Notes under the pieces: generated by a model | What the model was told of the DNA's origin: nothing | What the model saw: the letters and a program-made list of their open reading frames with translations, nothing else | Databases searched by the model: none | Shown here: positions 26,160 to 35,435 of the stretch, piece after piece | Position numbering within the stretch: the stretch's first letter is position 1 | Layout: every line of letters starts with the position of its first letter | NCBI RefSeq assembly: GCF_025215495.1 | Contig: NZ_CP104302.1 | Location: forward strand, 3,348,001 to 3,412,000 | Reading direction: 5' to 3' | Length of the DNA: 64,000 nucleotides | Source: Mycolicibacterium brumae | Lineage (GTDB): Bacteria > Actinomycetota > Actinomycetes > Mycobacteriales > Mycobacteriaceae | Program-made: the position numbers and the translations under genes

Positions 26160-26221
26160 TACCGATTTATGGATAGGCTACGCCGGGTTGATCGGCTTGG
26201 CAATGGCGGAACGGGCGGGAA

Positions 26222-26896
26222 ATGGATCCAGAGGCGAAAGCGCCGCGATCGGTGCGCGACGAGCTACTGCTGGCCGCCGTCGGGCTGCTCGACGAGCACG
26301 GGCCCGACGCGCTGCAGACCCGCCGGGTGGCCACCGCCGCGGGGACCTCCACCATGGCCGTCTACACCCACTTCGGCGGGATGCCGGATCTGATCGCCGC
26401 GGTCGCCGACTACGGCCTCGCCCAGTTCGACCTCGCCCTGGATGTGCCCGACACCGACGATCCGGTGGCAGACCTGCTGACCTGCGGCGGCGCCTACCGC
26501 CACTTCGCGATCCGCCGCCCGCACCTGTACCGGCTGATGTTCGGCAGCACCAGCGCCGCGGGCGTGCGGGCGCCGGCGCGCGACATCCAGACCGGCGAGC
26601 CCGAGCGGGACCTGCACCCCAGCCTGATTCACCTGGTGCGGCTGGTGCGCCGCTGCATCACCGCCGGCCGGATGCGCGGCGACGCCACCGACAACCGCGA
26701 GGTGATGACCATCGCCGGGCAGTTCTGGGCCATGACGCACGGGTTCGTGATGCTGGAACTCGCCGGCTTCTTCGGCGACGACGGCGCCGCCGTCGGGCCG
26801 GTGCTGGGCGGGCTCGGCATGCACGTGCTGCTGGACCTCGGCGACGAGCCGGCGGCCCTGCAGGCGTCGGCGGTGGCCGCCCAGCTGCGGGCCTGA
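26222..26896 (+). CDS. TetR-family transcriptional regulator
   Basis: This protein has 224 residues with an N-terminal TetR helix-turn-helix (LLLAAVGLLDEHGPDALQTR followed by VATAAGTSTMAVYTHFGGMP, about residues 14-55). The C-terminal ligand-binding domain has the WHG-type segment AGQFWAMTHGFVMLELAGFF. It faces away from the carotenoid oxygenase gene and shares a palindromic site with it, so it probably represses that gene and itself. By position it equals Rv0653c (memory). A terminator separates it from rplL. Confidence 0.9.
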   Translation: MDPEAKAPRSVRDELLLAAVGLLDEHGPDALQTRRVATAAGTSTMAVYTHFGGMPDLIAAVADYGLAQFDLALDVPDTDDPVADLLTCGGAYRHFAIRRPHLYRLMFGSTSAAGVRAPARDIQTGEPERDLHPSLIHLVRLVRRCITAGRMRGDATDNREVMTIAGQFWAMTHGFVMLELAGFFGDDGAAVGPVLGGLGMHVLLDLGDEPAALQASAVAAQLRA

Positions 26897-26904
26897 GCGC
26901 GCAG

Positions 26905-26937
26905 AAATGCCCCGGAGCCGTGGGCTCCGGGGCATTT
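26905..26937. terminator. Bidirectional terminator between tetR and rplL
   Basis: A perfect 15-base stem (26905-26919 with 26923-26937) with a 3-base loop lies between two convergent genes, tetR ending at 26896 and rplL ending at 26953. Confidence 0.92.
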
Positions 26938-26952
26938 CGGGGAACTGCGGTC

Positions 26953-27339
<387 letters not shown>

Positions 27340-27387
27340 TTTGGATCCTTTCCAGGGGTTTGATTACAGCCGGATTGTTGGCTTGGG

Positions 27388-28002
27388 TTATTCGGCGGCT
27401 TCGGAAGCCTCAGCGGCTTCCGCAGTCTCGGTCGCTTCGGCCTCGGCCGGAGCGTCGGCGGCCTCGGCCACCGGAGCGGTCTCGCCGTCGGCGATCCGCT
27501 TGTCCTGCAGCGCGGCCGCCAGACGGGCGACCTGCGACGCCGGCGCGTTGAACAGCGCGGCCGCCTTGGACAGGTTCGCCTTCATGGCGCCCGCCAGCTT
27601 CGCCAGCAGCACCTCGCGGCTCTCCAGATCCGCGATCGCCTCGACCTGCGCCACGGTCAGCGCGGCTCCGTCCATGTAGCCGCCCTTGATGACCAGCTGC
27701 TTGTGGTCCTTGGCGAACTTCTTGAGCGCCTTGGCCGCGTCGACCGGCTCGCCACCGATGAAGGCGATGGCGGTCGGGCCGGCGAACAGCTCGTCCAGGC
27801 CGTCCACGCCCGCCTCCGCGGCGGCGCGCTTGACCAGGGTGTTCTTGGCGACGGAGTAGGTCGCCGAGGCACCCAGCGAACGCCGCAGCTCGGCCAGGTT
27901 GGCCACGCTCAGACCGCGGTATTCGGTGATGACGGTCGCAGTCGAGGCCTTGAACTGCTCGGTGATCTCTGCAACGGCGGTCGCCTTGTCAGCCTTTGCC
28001 AT
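27388..28002 (-). CDS. rplJ: 50S ribosomal protein L10
   Basis: L10 anchors L7/L12 dimers to 23S rRNA. The product has 204 residues, slightly longer than minimal L10 because of an Ala/Glu-rich tail. The ATG at 28000-28002 ([17 protein letters not shown]) has AAGGAGG upstream and is chosen over an open frame extending to 28230, which runs through the leader. It is first in rplJ-rplL, downstream of a structured leader. Confidence 0.98.
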   Translation of the reverse strand: MAKADKATAVAEITEQFKASTATVITEYRGLSVANLAELRRSLGASATYSVAKNTLVKRAAAEAGVDGLDELFAGPTAIAFIGGEPVDAAKALKKFAKDHKQLVIKGGYMDGAALTVAQVEAIADLESREVLLAKLAGAMKANLSKAAALFNAPASQVARLAAALQDKRIADGETAPVAEAADAPAEAEATETAEAAEASEAAE

Positions 28003-28165
28003 GCACGCCTCCTTAAGTGTTGTGCCTGTGTACGTGAAACTCTCCCGTGCCCACCTGGAACGACAAACGCCCCGGCGCAGGATGCGGCCGGGGCGTGCAC
28101 GTTCGGTGTCACCTCGTCCTCCTGCGTGGGCCGCCGGGAGTGTGTCCCGGACCTTCAACCGATTG
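28003..28165 (-). promoter_or_regulatory. Structured leader of rplJ-rplL (L10 leader-like)
   Basis: The space before rplJ contains a strong GC hairpin at 28067-28096 (ACGCCCCGG with CCGGGGCGT and an inner CGC/GCG) followed in the direction of transcription by GTTTGTC, like an attenuator. L10 and L7/L12 are known to bind such leaders to regulate the operon. The exact fold is not established here. The rest of 28003-28268 holds no gene I can support. Confidence 0.55.
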
Positions 28166-28268
28166 CTCGGTGACCGACGGTCTTCGGTGGATCGTGGACA
28201 AGCGTAACGGGTCGGGGCCCGATCAGCCAAAACGGGCGTCGTTCAGCACCAATGGCTTCACTCCTCCC

Positions 28269-29165
28269 TCAGCGGGCCAGGGCCGCGGCGCCGATCAGGC
28301 CGGCGTCGCCGCCGAGTTCGGCCGGAACCGCCTGCAGCCTCGCGATGAAGTCCAGCCCGGCGAACCGCCCCAGCGCCCGGTTCAGCGGACCGAACAGCAG
28401 CTCACCGGCCTTGGCCACGCCGCCGCCGACCACCACCCGGTCCAGGTCGCAGACCGCGGCCACCGACGCCACCATCGCCGCCAGCGCGACGCCGGCCCGG
28501 TCGAACGCCGCGAGAGCAATCGGGTCGCCGGCATCGGCGGCGGCGGCCAGGTCGCGGGCGTCGTCCGGGCCGGTCCAGCCCTGCTCGCGGGCCCATTCGA
28601 CCAGGTGCGGACCGGCGGCGACGGTTTCCACGCAACCGTGCCCGCCGCAGCTGCACGGCCTGCCCTCGGGTTCGACGACGACGTGCCCGACGTGCCCGGC
28701 GTTGCCGGTCCGGCCGCCGTAGGGCAGCCCGTCGAGCACCAAACCGCCGCCCACCCCGGTGGAGACCACCATGCCCAGCACGTACGACGCGCCCTGTCCG
28801 GCGCCGCGCCAGTGCTCGCCCAGCGCCATCGCCGCGCCGTCGCCGGCCAGCCGCACCGGCAGACCGGGCAGCAATTCGGCCACCCGGTCCCGGATCGGGA
28901 ACCGTCGCCAGTCCGTCAGGTTGATCGGGCTGACCGTTCCCGACGGCAGGTCCACCGGTCCGGCCGAGGCGATCCCGACCCCGCGCACCGCGATGCCCGC
29001 GGTCTGCTCGGCTATCAGCTCGGCCAGCGTGGCCCACACCGCCTCCGGCCCCTCGCCGCGCGGTGTCGGGTGTTTCGCCGCGGTCAGCAGCGTGCCGCCG
29101 GAGTCGACCAGGCCGACGGCGATCTTGGTGCCGCCGACGTCGATGGCCAGCAGGGGTCCGGTCAT
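28269..29165 (-). CDS. ROK-family sugar kinase (glucokinase-like)
   Basis: This protein has 298 residues. DVGGTKIAVGLVD near the N-terminus is the phosphate-1 motif of the ASKHA fold, and CSCGGHGCVE is the ROK zinc signature; the preceding GHVGHVVVEPEGRP supplies the His ligand. Such proteins phosphorylate glucose or related sugars with ATP. No helix-turn-helix precedes it, so it is a kinase rather than a ROK repressor. The start ATG at 29163-29165 gives MTGPLLAIDVGG. It matches Rv0650 by place (memory). Confidence 0.9.
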   Translation of the reverse strand: MTGPLLAIDVGGTKIAVGLVDSGGTLLTAAKHPTPRGEGPEAVWATLAELIAEQTAGIAVRGVGIASAGPVDLPSGTVSPINLTDWRRFPIRDRVAELLPGLPVRLAGDGAAMALGEHWRGAGQGASYVLGMVVSTGVGGGLVLDGLPYGGRTGNAGHVGHVVVEPEGRPCSCGGHGCVETVAAGPHLVEWAREQGWTGPDDARDLAAAADAGDPIALAAFDRAGVALAAMVASVAAVCDLDRVVVGGGVAKAGELLFGPLNRALGRFAGLDFIARLQAVPAELGGDAGLIGAAALAR

Positions 29166-29232
29166 ACCGCCGATTCTCACCCCACGCCGATCCCCGGCCG
29201 CACCCGGCGCCGGTTCGCGGACGCGGCGGGCA

Positions 29233-30510
29233 CTACCCGACGGTGGCCAGCCTGGTCGTTCGGTCGTCGTCGGAGCGGTCGCCGCCGTCGTCGGGTCCGT
29301 CGTCGTCCGGACCGCCGTCCTCCGGACCGCCGTCGTTGTCAGGACCGCCGTCGGGTCCGTCGCCACCGACCGGCGCGGGCTGGTGGCCGCTGCCGTACTC
29401 GCCGCGCGGGTGCACCACCATCGGCCACCAAAACCACTTGCCGAGCATGGTGGCGATCGACGGCATCAGCAGTGAGCGCACGATGAAGGTGTCCAGGATC
29501 AGGCCGATCGCGATCGTCGACCCCATCTGGGCAAGCACCGTCAGGTCGCTCATCAGCATGCCCGCCATGGTCGCGGCGAACACCATGCCCGCCGCGGTGA
29601 CCACGCCACCGGTGCCGCCCATCGCGCGGATGATGCCGGTCTTGAGGCCGGCGTGGATCTCCTCCTTGAACCGGGACACCAACAACAGGTTGTAGTCGGA
29701 ACCGACCGCCAGCAGGATGATCACCGACATCACCGCCACCAGGCAGTGCAGCCGGAAGCCGAACAGGTCCTGCCAGATCAGCACCGACAACCCGAACGAG
29801 GCGGCGATCGAGCTGGCCGCGGTGGCGACGATGACCAGGGCGGCCACCGCGCTGCGCACCAGGATCAGCATGATCATGAAGATCAGCGTCAGCGAGGACA
29901 CCACCGAGATCATCAGGTCGTACTTGGCGGGTCTCGGTGAGCTTCTTCATGATGTTGTACATCCGCGTCATCGTGTCGATCATGACGCCCATCTCGTCCG
30001 ACATCTTCTTGATGTCACCCATCCGCTCGGTCAGGAACGGCAGGTTCTGATTCATCGTCTGCCCCGACATCGAGGTCTGGAACGGAATCGAGCTGTGCTG
30101 GATCGGCACGCCCAGCGGCCGGGAGATGCTCTGCACCATCGCGATGCCCTCGACGCCCAGCAGGTTGCGGGCCACCTTGTCCAGCACCAGCATGTCGGCG
30201 GTGTTGCGCATGTCGTGGTCGGATTCGATCATCAGGATGTCCGGGTTCATCCGCGCCTCGGTGAAGTGCCGACCGGCGGCGGCGTATCCCAGGTTCGACG
30301 GCGCGTCCTGCGGCAGGTAGTGCTTGTCGTTGTAGTCGGTCTGGTAGCCGGGCAGCCCCAGCATGCCGACCATCACCACGGCCAGGCTGACCACGAAGAT
30401 CGGCGCCGGCCAGCGCACCACCGCGGTGCCCACCTTGAACCAGAATCGGCCCGGCCGGGCGCTGCGCGGCTCTTCAGCACCCGGCCCGCCGCGGTGAAGA
30501 ATCGCTTCAT
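29233..30510 (-). pseudogene. Decayed MmpL transporter
   Basis: The remains of an RND-type lipid transporter lie directly behind the MarR gene (ATG 2 bases after its stop). Three defects are seen. The N-terminal half with the first membrane bundle is missing: the frame begins MKRFFTAAGRVLKS and reaches the mid-protein region at once. A frameshift near 30465-30478 is needed to enter the frame with FWFKVGTAVVRWPAPIFVV. Near 29927-29932, [11 protein letters not shown] jumps, out of frame, to [10 protein letters not shown], skipping the second periplasmic loop and fusing it to the C-terminal membrane bundle ([19 protein letters not shown]). An intact MmpL has about 950 residues, from memory. Confidence 0.87.
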
Positions 30511-30512
30511 CG

Positions 30513-31037
30513 TCAGTCCCCCCGTTTCTTCGTCTCAGGGCCTCCCGTTGCGGGGCCGCCCGGCGGATCGTCGGTCCGGCGCCTCGTCTCTGCGGCACCG
30601 GTCAGCTTCGCCAGAATCGGCGCCGCCACCTTCAACGAGAGCAGCAGCGTCGCGCGGTCTTCGTCGCTCAACTCGGGCAATAGATCGCCAAGTCGCCGAC
30701 GACGGGCGTCGCGCCGCTGGTCGAGCAGCGCGCGGCCCTCATCGGTGAGACCGACCAGCACCACCCGCCCGTCGTCGGCGTCGGCCCGGCGGGACACCAA
30801 TCCGTGGCGTTCCATGCGCTGAATCAGCTGGGTCATCGACGGCTGGCTGACGCCCTCCAGCGTCGCCAGCGTGGTCAACCGCTCCGGCCCACCGTGATCG
30901 ATGCGGTTGAGCACGTAGGCGGCGGGGGCGCTGACCGAGGTCCGGTCACTGAGGAACCGCGCGGTCAGATCTGCCGCGATATCAATAGCCTCACCTATGC
31001 ACAAGAGGCTTTCTTCGTCACCCTTGCCTGCAATCAC
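30513..31037 (-). CDS. MarR-family transcriptional regulator
   Basis: This 174-residue protein has a winged helix. The recognition region is seen in LATLEGVSQPSMTQLIQRME, followed by the wing DADDGRVVLVGLTDEGRALL. The start codon is GTG at 31035-31037. It is followed after 2 bases by the start of the decayed mmpL gene, so it probably once controlled that exporter, an arrangement known for MarR-MmpL pairs in mycobacteria. With the transporter broken, its remaining targets are unknown. The upstream space is AT-rich around ATGTTTATAT (31040-31050), a possible promoter and operator zone. Confidence 0.86.
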   Translation of the reverse strand: MIAGKGDEESLLCIGEAIDIAADLTARFLSDRTSVSAPAAYVLNRIDHGGPERLTTLATLEGVSQPSMTQLIQRMERHGLVSRRADADDGRVVLVGLTDEGRALLDQRRDARRRRLGDLLPELSDEDRATLLLSLKVAAPILAKLTGAAETRRRTDDPPGGPATGGPETKKRGD

Positions 31038-31235
31038 TGAATGTTTATATCACAGCACCTATGTTTCGTCGCGCCCAAGACCGGATGTTCACATACCCGC
31101 CCGGCACCGGCCCGTGACCACTGTTCGGCAACAGTTCAGCGCAGAGCCGGTTGCGCCCGGATGCCGAGCCGCGGCGCCCGTGCCACAGTGGAGGGGACCG
31201 CCGAAAGCACTTCCGAGAGCCGGCAGGAGGCATCG

Positions 31236-31379
31236 ATGGACGAACACCGTTCCGGATCGCCCTGGCGCGATCCGCTGTCCTTGGGCTGGCAGGCCCACCG
31301 GGGCCTGCTGCTACTGCGGTTGCGCTGGCATGCCAGCGCCCCGCAGCGACGCGTTTCATCCATCACAGGCAGGCGCTGA
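31236..31379 (+). CDS. Possible small protein, 47 residues
   Basis: The 440-base gap 31038-31477 holds one short frame with a good ribosome binding site: CAGGAGG lies 6 bases before ATG 31236. The product, MDEHRSGSPWRDPLSLGWQA and so on, is basic and has a weakly hydrophobic centre (GLLLLRLRW). I recognise no family and there is no conservation evidence. The only other thing I note in this gap is possible UbiB promoter sequence near 31430. Confidence 0.35.
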   Translation: MDEHRSGSPWRDPLSLGWQAHRGLLLLRLRWHASAPQRRVSSITGRR

Positions 31380-31477
31380 GGACGATCCAGCTAACAACCG
31401 GCCACGCGGTGTGCCCGCTCGCACGCGCATAGTTTGGCAAATTGGTAAGAGTTGCGTGGCTTTGAGACACTGACGGA

Positions 31478-32845
31478 ATGAGTCCGACCAACCACCGCGA
31501 CAACGCCAGGCTGGACCGGGTGCCGCTGCCCGTCGAGGCGCTGCGGATCGGCGCCACCGGGTGGCAGATCGCCCGCACCGCAGCCCGGGTGGCCCTCAAG
31601 CTCCCCACCCCCGCACAGCTGCAGGGCGCGGCCATCAAGGAGATCCCGCAGACCTTCGCCGATCTGGGCCCCACCTATGTGAAGTTCGGCCAGATCATCG
31701 CCTCCAGTCCCGGGGCGTTCGGCGAGCCGCTGTCCCGGGAGTTCCGCACCCTGCTCGACGCGGTCCCTCCGGCCGACACCGCCGAGGTGCACCGGCTGTT
31801 CAAAGAGGAGCTCGGCGACGAGCCGCAGAATCTGTTCAAGCATTTCGACGAGCAACCGTTCGCGTCGGCGTCGATCGCCCAGGTGCACTACGCGACGTTG
31901 CACTCCGGCGAGGACGTCGTGGTGAAGATCCAGCGGCCGGGCATCCGCGGCCGGGTGTCGGCGGACCTGCAGATCCTCAAGCGATTCGCCCAGCTGGTCG
32001 AGGTGGCCAAGCTGGGCCGCCGACTCTCCGCCCAGGACGTCGTCGCGGACTTCGCCGACAACCTCGCCGAAGAGCTCGACTTCCGCATCGAGGCCCAGTC
32101 CATGGAGGCCTGGGTGTCCAGCCTGCACTCCTCGCCGCTGGGCAAGAACATCAAGGTGCCCGACGTGCACTGGGACTTCACCAGCGAGCGGGTGCTGACG
32201 ATGGAGCGGGTGGCCGGCGTCCGCATCGACGACGTCGCCGCGATCCGCAAGAAGGGGTTCGACGGCACCGAACTGGTCAAGGCGTTGTTGTTCTCGACGT
32301 TCGAGGGCGGGCTGCGGCACGGCCTGTTCCACGGCGACCTGCACGCCGGGAACCTGCTGGTCGACGACGAGGGCCGGATCGTGTTCCTGGACTTCGGCAT
32401 CATGGGCCGCATCGACCCGCGCACCCGGTGGCTGCTGCGCGAGCTCATCTACGCGTTGCTGGTCAAGAAGGACCACGCCGCCGCCGGCAAGATCGTCGTG
32501 CTGCTGGGCGCGGTCGGGCGAATGCGGCCGGAGGCCGAGGCCGCCAAGGATCTGGAGTCCTTCGCCCAGCCGCTGACGCTGAAAACCCTGGGCGACATGT
32601 CGTATGCCGAGATCGGCAGGCAGTTGTCCACCCTGGCCGACGCCTATGACGTCAAACTGCCCCGCGAACTGGTGCTGATCGGCAAGCAGTTCCTCTACGT
32701 CGAGCGGTACATGAAACTGCTGGCCCCCAGGTGGCAGATGATGAACGATCCGCAGTTCTCCGGTTACTTCGCCAACTTCATGGTCGAGGTCAGCCGGGAT
32801 CACCGCGAAGACCTCGACATCGACGAATCGGAGACCACCAAGTGA
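31478..32845 (+). CDS. ABC1/UbiB-family atypical kinase
   Basis: This 455-residue protein has the UbiB fold: the KxGQ motif in TYVKFGQIIAS, the A-rich loop ASASIAQVHYA replacing the glycine-rich loop, and the catalytic and metal-binding residues in LFHGDLHAGNLLV and FLDFGIMGRID. Such proteins are ATPases or kinases that aid isoprenoid lipid handling at membranes; in an organism with menaquinone the substrate is unclear. Its stop overlaps the start of the next gene (GTGA), so it is coupled to the LipG-like hydrolase. It equals Rv0647c by place (memory). Confidence 0.9.
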   Translation: MSPTNHRDNARLDRVPLPVEALRIGATGWQIARTAARVALKLPTPAQLQGAAIKEIPQTFADLGPTYVKFGQIIASSPGAFGEPLSREFRTLLDAVPPADTAEVHRLFKEELGDEPQNLFKHFDEQPFASASIAQVHYATLHSGEDVVVKIQRPGIRGRVSADLQILKRFAQLVEVAKLGRRLSAQDVVADFADNLAEELDFRIEAQSMEAWVSSLHSSPLGKNIKVPDVHWDFTSERVLTMERVAGVRIDDVAAIRKKGFDGTELVKALLFSTFEGGLRHGLFHGDLHAGNLLVDDEGRIVFLDFGIMGRIDPRTRWLLRELIYALLVKKDHAAAGKIVVLLGAVGRMRPEAEAAKDLESFAQPLTLKTLGDMSYAEIGRQLSTLADAYDVKLPRELVLIGKQFLYVERYMKLLAPRWQMMNDPQFSGYFANFMVEVSRDHREDLDIDESETTK

Positions 32846-33762
32846 GCACCCCGACGCCCGTCCGCACCGGTGTCGCCCGCTCCGGCGACATCGAGATCTA
32901 CTACGAGGACATGGGCAATCCGGACGACCCGGCGGTGCTGCTCATCATGGGCCTCGGCGCCCAGCTGCTGCTGTGGCGGCCGGGTTTCTGCCAGAAGCTC
33001 ATCGATCTCGGCTACCGGGTCATCCGGTTCGACAACCGCGATGTCGGCCTGTCCACCAAACTCGACGGGCAGCGCGTCCCCGGTTCGCAGTACCCGGCGA
33101 TGCTGCGCTCGGTGCTCGGCAAGCCGAGCGCGGCGGTGTACACCCTCGAGGACATGGCCGACGACGCCGCCGCGCTGCTCGATCACCTCGACATCGAGCG
33201 GGCGCACATCGTCGGTGGCTCGATGGGCGGAATGATCGCCCAGATCGTCGCCGCCCGGCACGCCGAGCGGACCCGCTCGCTGGGGGTGATCTTCTCCAGC
33301 AACAATCAGGCCGCGCTGCCACCGCCGCACCCCAAGGCGTTGTTCGCGCTGCTCAAGGGCCCGCCGGTGGATTCCCCGCGCGAGGTGATCATCGACAACT
33401 CGGTGCGGGTCAGCCGCATCATCGGCAGCCCCGGCTATCCGGCGCCCGAGGAACGGTTGCGCGCCGACGCCGCCGAGAGCTACGACCGCTCCTACTACCC
33501 GGTCGGCGTGGCGCGACATTTCGGCGCGGTGCTGGGCAGCGGCAGCCTGCGCCACCACAATCGGAAGATCAGCGCGCCGACCGTCGTGCTGCACGGCCGG
33601 GCCGACCGGCTGATGCGGCCGACCGGCGGAAAGGCCGTCGCCGGCAATATCGACGGCGCCCGGCTGGTGATGTTCGACGGCATGGGCCACGACCTGCCCG
33701 AACAGCTCTGGGACCCGATCGTTGAGCAACTCGAGATCACCTTCCGCGCCGCGTCGAACTGA
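32842..33762 (+). CDS. lipG: Alpha/beta hydrolase (LipG-like)
   Basis: This protein has 306 residues. The nucleophile elbow is GGSMGGM, the oxyanion region near the start is LLIMGLGAQLLLW, and the catalytic His lies in FDGMGHDLPEQ. The Asp is probably in HGRADRLMRPTGG. It should hydrolyse an ester, but the substrate is unknown. The GTG at 32842 overlaps the UbiB stop by 3 bases and is preferred over an internal upstream ATG at 32731 lying in the UbiB gene. The name follows Rv0646c by place and sequence (memory). Confidence 0.87.
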   Translation: MSTPTPVRTGVARSGDIEIYYEDMGNPDDPAVLLIMGLGAQLLLWRPGFCQKLIDLGYRVIRFDNRDVGLSTKLDGQRVPGSQYPAMLRSVLGKPSAAVYTLEDMADDAAALLDHLDIERAHIVGGSMGGMIAQIVAARHAERTRSLGVIFSSNNQAALPPPHPKALFALLKGPPVDSPREVIIDNSVRVSRIIGSPGYPAPEERLRADAAESYDRSYYPVGVARHFGAVLGSGSLRHHNRKISAPTVVLHGRADRLMRPTGGKAVAGNIDGARLVMFDGMGHDLPEQLWDPIVEQLEITFRAASN

Positions 33763-33875
33763 CTTAGGTCACCGGCTCCGGGGTCTTTCGCCGCGGTTCA
33801 CAACCCCGACACGCCGGCATCGGCGACTATGCTCGTCCCGGGGGCAACGAACAGATGCTGGGTGGGAGACCGCTG

Positions 33876-34751
33876 GTGAGTGACGACATGAAACTGACGC
33901 CGAAGTACGACGAGTTGGCTTCGATCTACGACATCTCGAACGAGTTCTACGAGCTCTTTCTCGGGCCCACGATGGGTTATACCTGCGGATACTTCGAGCG
34001 CGACGACATGACCGGCGACGAGGCGCAACTCGCCAAGTTCGATCTCGCACTGGGCAAGCTGGGCCTGCAGCCCGGCATGACGCTGCTCGACATCGGCTGC
34101 GGTTGGGGCGCCTGCATGCAACGCGCGGTCGAGCGCTATGACGTCAACGTCATCGGCTTGACCCTGAGCCAGGAGCAGCGCCAGTACGCCATCGACAAGC
34201 TGTCCAAAATCGACACCGACCGCACCATCGAGGTCCGGCTGCAGGGCTGGGAGGAGTTCGATGAGAAGGTCGACCGCATCGTCTCCATCGGCGCCTTCGA
34301 GCACTTCGGCTTCGAGCGCTACCCGGCGTTCTTCAAGATGGCCTACGACGCCCTGCCCGACGACGGTGTGATGCTGCTGCATTGCATCACCGGATTCGAC
34401 CTGCGGCGCGCCAAGGAACTCGGGCTGGAGATGACCTTCGAGCACGCCCGGTTCGCGAAATTCATCATGACCGAGATCTTCCCCGGGGGCCGGCTGCCGT
34501 CGGTCCCGATGGTGGTCGAGCGGGCCACCGAGGCGGGCTTCACCGTCAGCCGCGTCCAGTCGCTGCAGGACCACTACGCCCGGACCCTGGACATCTGGGC
34601 CGCCGCGCTGGAGGAGCACAAGGACGAGGCGATCGCGCTGCAGGGCCAGGTGGCCTACGACCGCTTCATGAAGTACCTGACCGGCTGTGCGCCCCGGTTC
34701 CGCAGCGGGCACCTCGGCGTCGACCAGTTCACCTGCGAAAAGCAGCCGTAG
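33876..34751 (+). CDS. Cyclopropane/methoxy mycolic acid synthase family methyltransferase
   Basis: This SAM-dependent methyltransferase of about 291 residues modifies mycolic acid chains. It shows LLDIGCGWGACM (SAM motif I), GLTLSQEQRQYA, SIGAFEHFGFERY (with the bicarbonate-site Glu) and TEIFPGGRLPSVPMV, all classical for the CmaA/MmaA family. The GTG at 33876 gives VSDDMKLTPKY, like the family's usual MSD start; an ATG at 33855 is in frame. M. tuberculosis has four mmaA genes at this place; here there is one, so which modification it performs (cis or trans cyclopropane, hydroxyl or methoxy precursor) cannot be told. Confidence 0.92.
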   Translation: MSDDMKLTPKYDELASIYDISNEFYELFLGPTMGYTCGYFERDDMTGDEAQLAKFDLALGKLGLQPGMTLLDIGCGWGACMQRAVERYDVNVIGLTLSQEQRQYAIDKLSKIDTDRTIEVRLQGWEEFDEKVDRIVSIGAFEHFGFERYPAFFKMAYDALPDDGVMLLHCITGFDLRRAKELGLEMTFEHARFAKFIMTEIFPGGRLPSVPMVVERATEAGFTVSRVQSLQDHYARTLDIWAAALEEHKDEAIALQGQVAYDRFMKYLTGCAPRFRSGHLGVDQFTCEKQP

Positions 34752-34752
34752 G

Positions 34753-35430
34753 TCAGACCAACGGAACTTCGACGATCGGGCGGTCCACCGCGGCCCCCGG
34801 TCCGTCGAAGTGCCACCACTCCCCCGCGTAGACACCGAGCCCGCCGGCGGCCATCGCGTTGCGCAGCACCGCCCGATTGGCCTGCGCGGCAGTCGACACG
34901 CCGTCGGTGGCGTACGCCCCGGCCTGCGGCTGGAAGTCGTCGAAATCGGTGCCCATGTCGACCAGCCGGCCGGCCGCGTCTGCGAGAGTGACGTCGACCG
35001 AGCGGCCCGCGGTGTGACTGCGGGCCGTCGTCCCGGGCCGGGCCACCCAGTTCGGGTCGGGCACCACCTCGAACATCGCGACCTGGACCGAATGCGGGCG
35101 GTAGCAGTCCCAGAACACCAGTCGCGCGCCCTGGCGGCGCAGCGCCGCCGCGGCGGTCGCCAGGCCCGGGGCCAACGACTCGTGCACCAGGCAACGCGCG
35201 CCGGTGGGATACAGCTGGACGCCGGTGAAGTTGTTCGGGGTCGCGTAGCGCAGGTCGATGACGGCGTCGGGCACCACGGTGCGAACGTCGACGAATCCCG
35301 CCTGCGCGGCTGTCGGCGCGGCGTTCACCTGCGGCGAGAGGCTGTACGCCGCCAGCAGGCCCGCGCAAACGACTGTGGACCTGTTGCGCGCCTTACGGCG
35401 TGTGATGCGCAACAGGTCCACAGTCGACAC
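34753..35430 (-). CDS. Secreted D-Ala-D-Ala dipeptidase (VanX-like)
   Basis: This 225-residue protein has a signal peptide (RRKARNRSTVVCAGLLAAYS, cleavage likely near AAP, about residue 37). The catalytic domain carries RSHTAGRSVDVTL (the SxHxxGxAxD zinc motif) and GEWWHF (third His). It should cleave D-Ala-D-Ala at or outside the membrane, pointing to peptidoglycan turnover rather than vancomycin resistance; no vanH or vanA is present. The start is GTG at 35428-35430. Its first codons overlap the long inverted repeat after rplA, and it follows rplA by 5 bases. Confidence 0.88.
   Translation of the reverse strand: MSTVDLLRITRRKARNRSTVVCAGLLAAYSLSPQVNAAPTAAQAGFVDVRTVVPDAVIDLRYATPNNFTGVQLYPTGARCLVHESLAPGLATAAAALRRQGARLVFWDCYRPHSVQVAMFEVVPDPNWVARPGTTARSHTAGRSVDVTLADAAGRLVDMGTDFDDFQPQAGAYATDGVSTAAQANRAVLRNAMAAGGLGVYAGEWWHFDGPGAAVDRPIVEVPLV
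35371..35425. repeat. Perfect 19-bp inverted repeat after rplA
   Basis: GACTGTGGACCTGTTGCGC (35371-35389) is the exact complement of 35407-35425, with a 17-base loop that itself holds GCGCC/GGCGT. It begins 11 bases past the rplA stop and lies within the first codons of the dipeptidase gene. It may end the secE-nusG-rplK-rplA transcript, or be a transposable-element footprint. Confidence 0.9.
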
Positions 35431-35435
35431 GAGGT

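Noticed and set aside
29233..30510. MmpL fragment as a functional half transporter
   Set aside because: Two frame breaks and a deletion through the periplasmic loop make a working protein improbable.
34753..35430. VanX-like gene as part of a vancomycin resistance cluster
   Set aside because: No vanH, vanA or vanRS genes are nearby, and the protein has a signal peptide, so envelope turnover is more likely.
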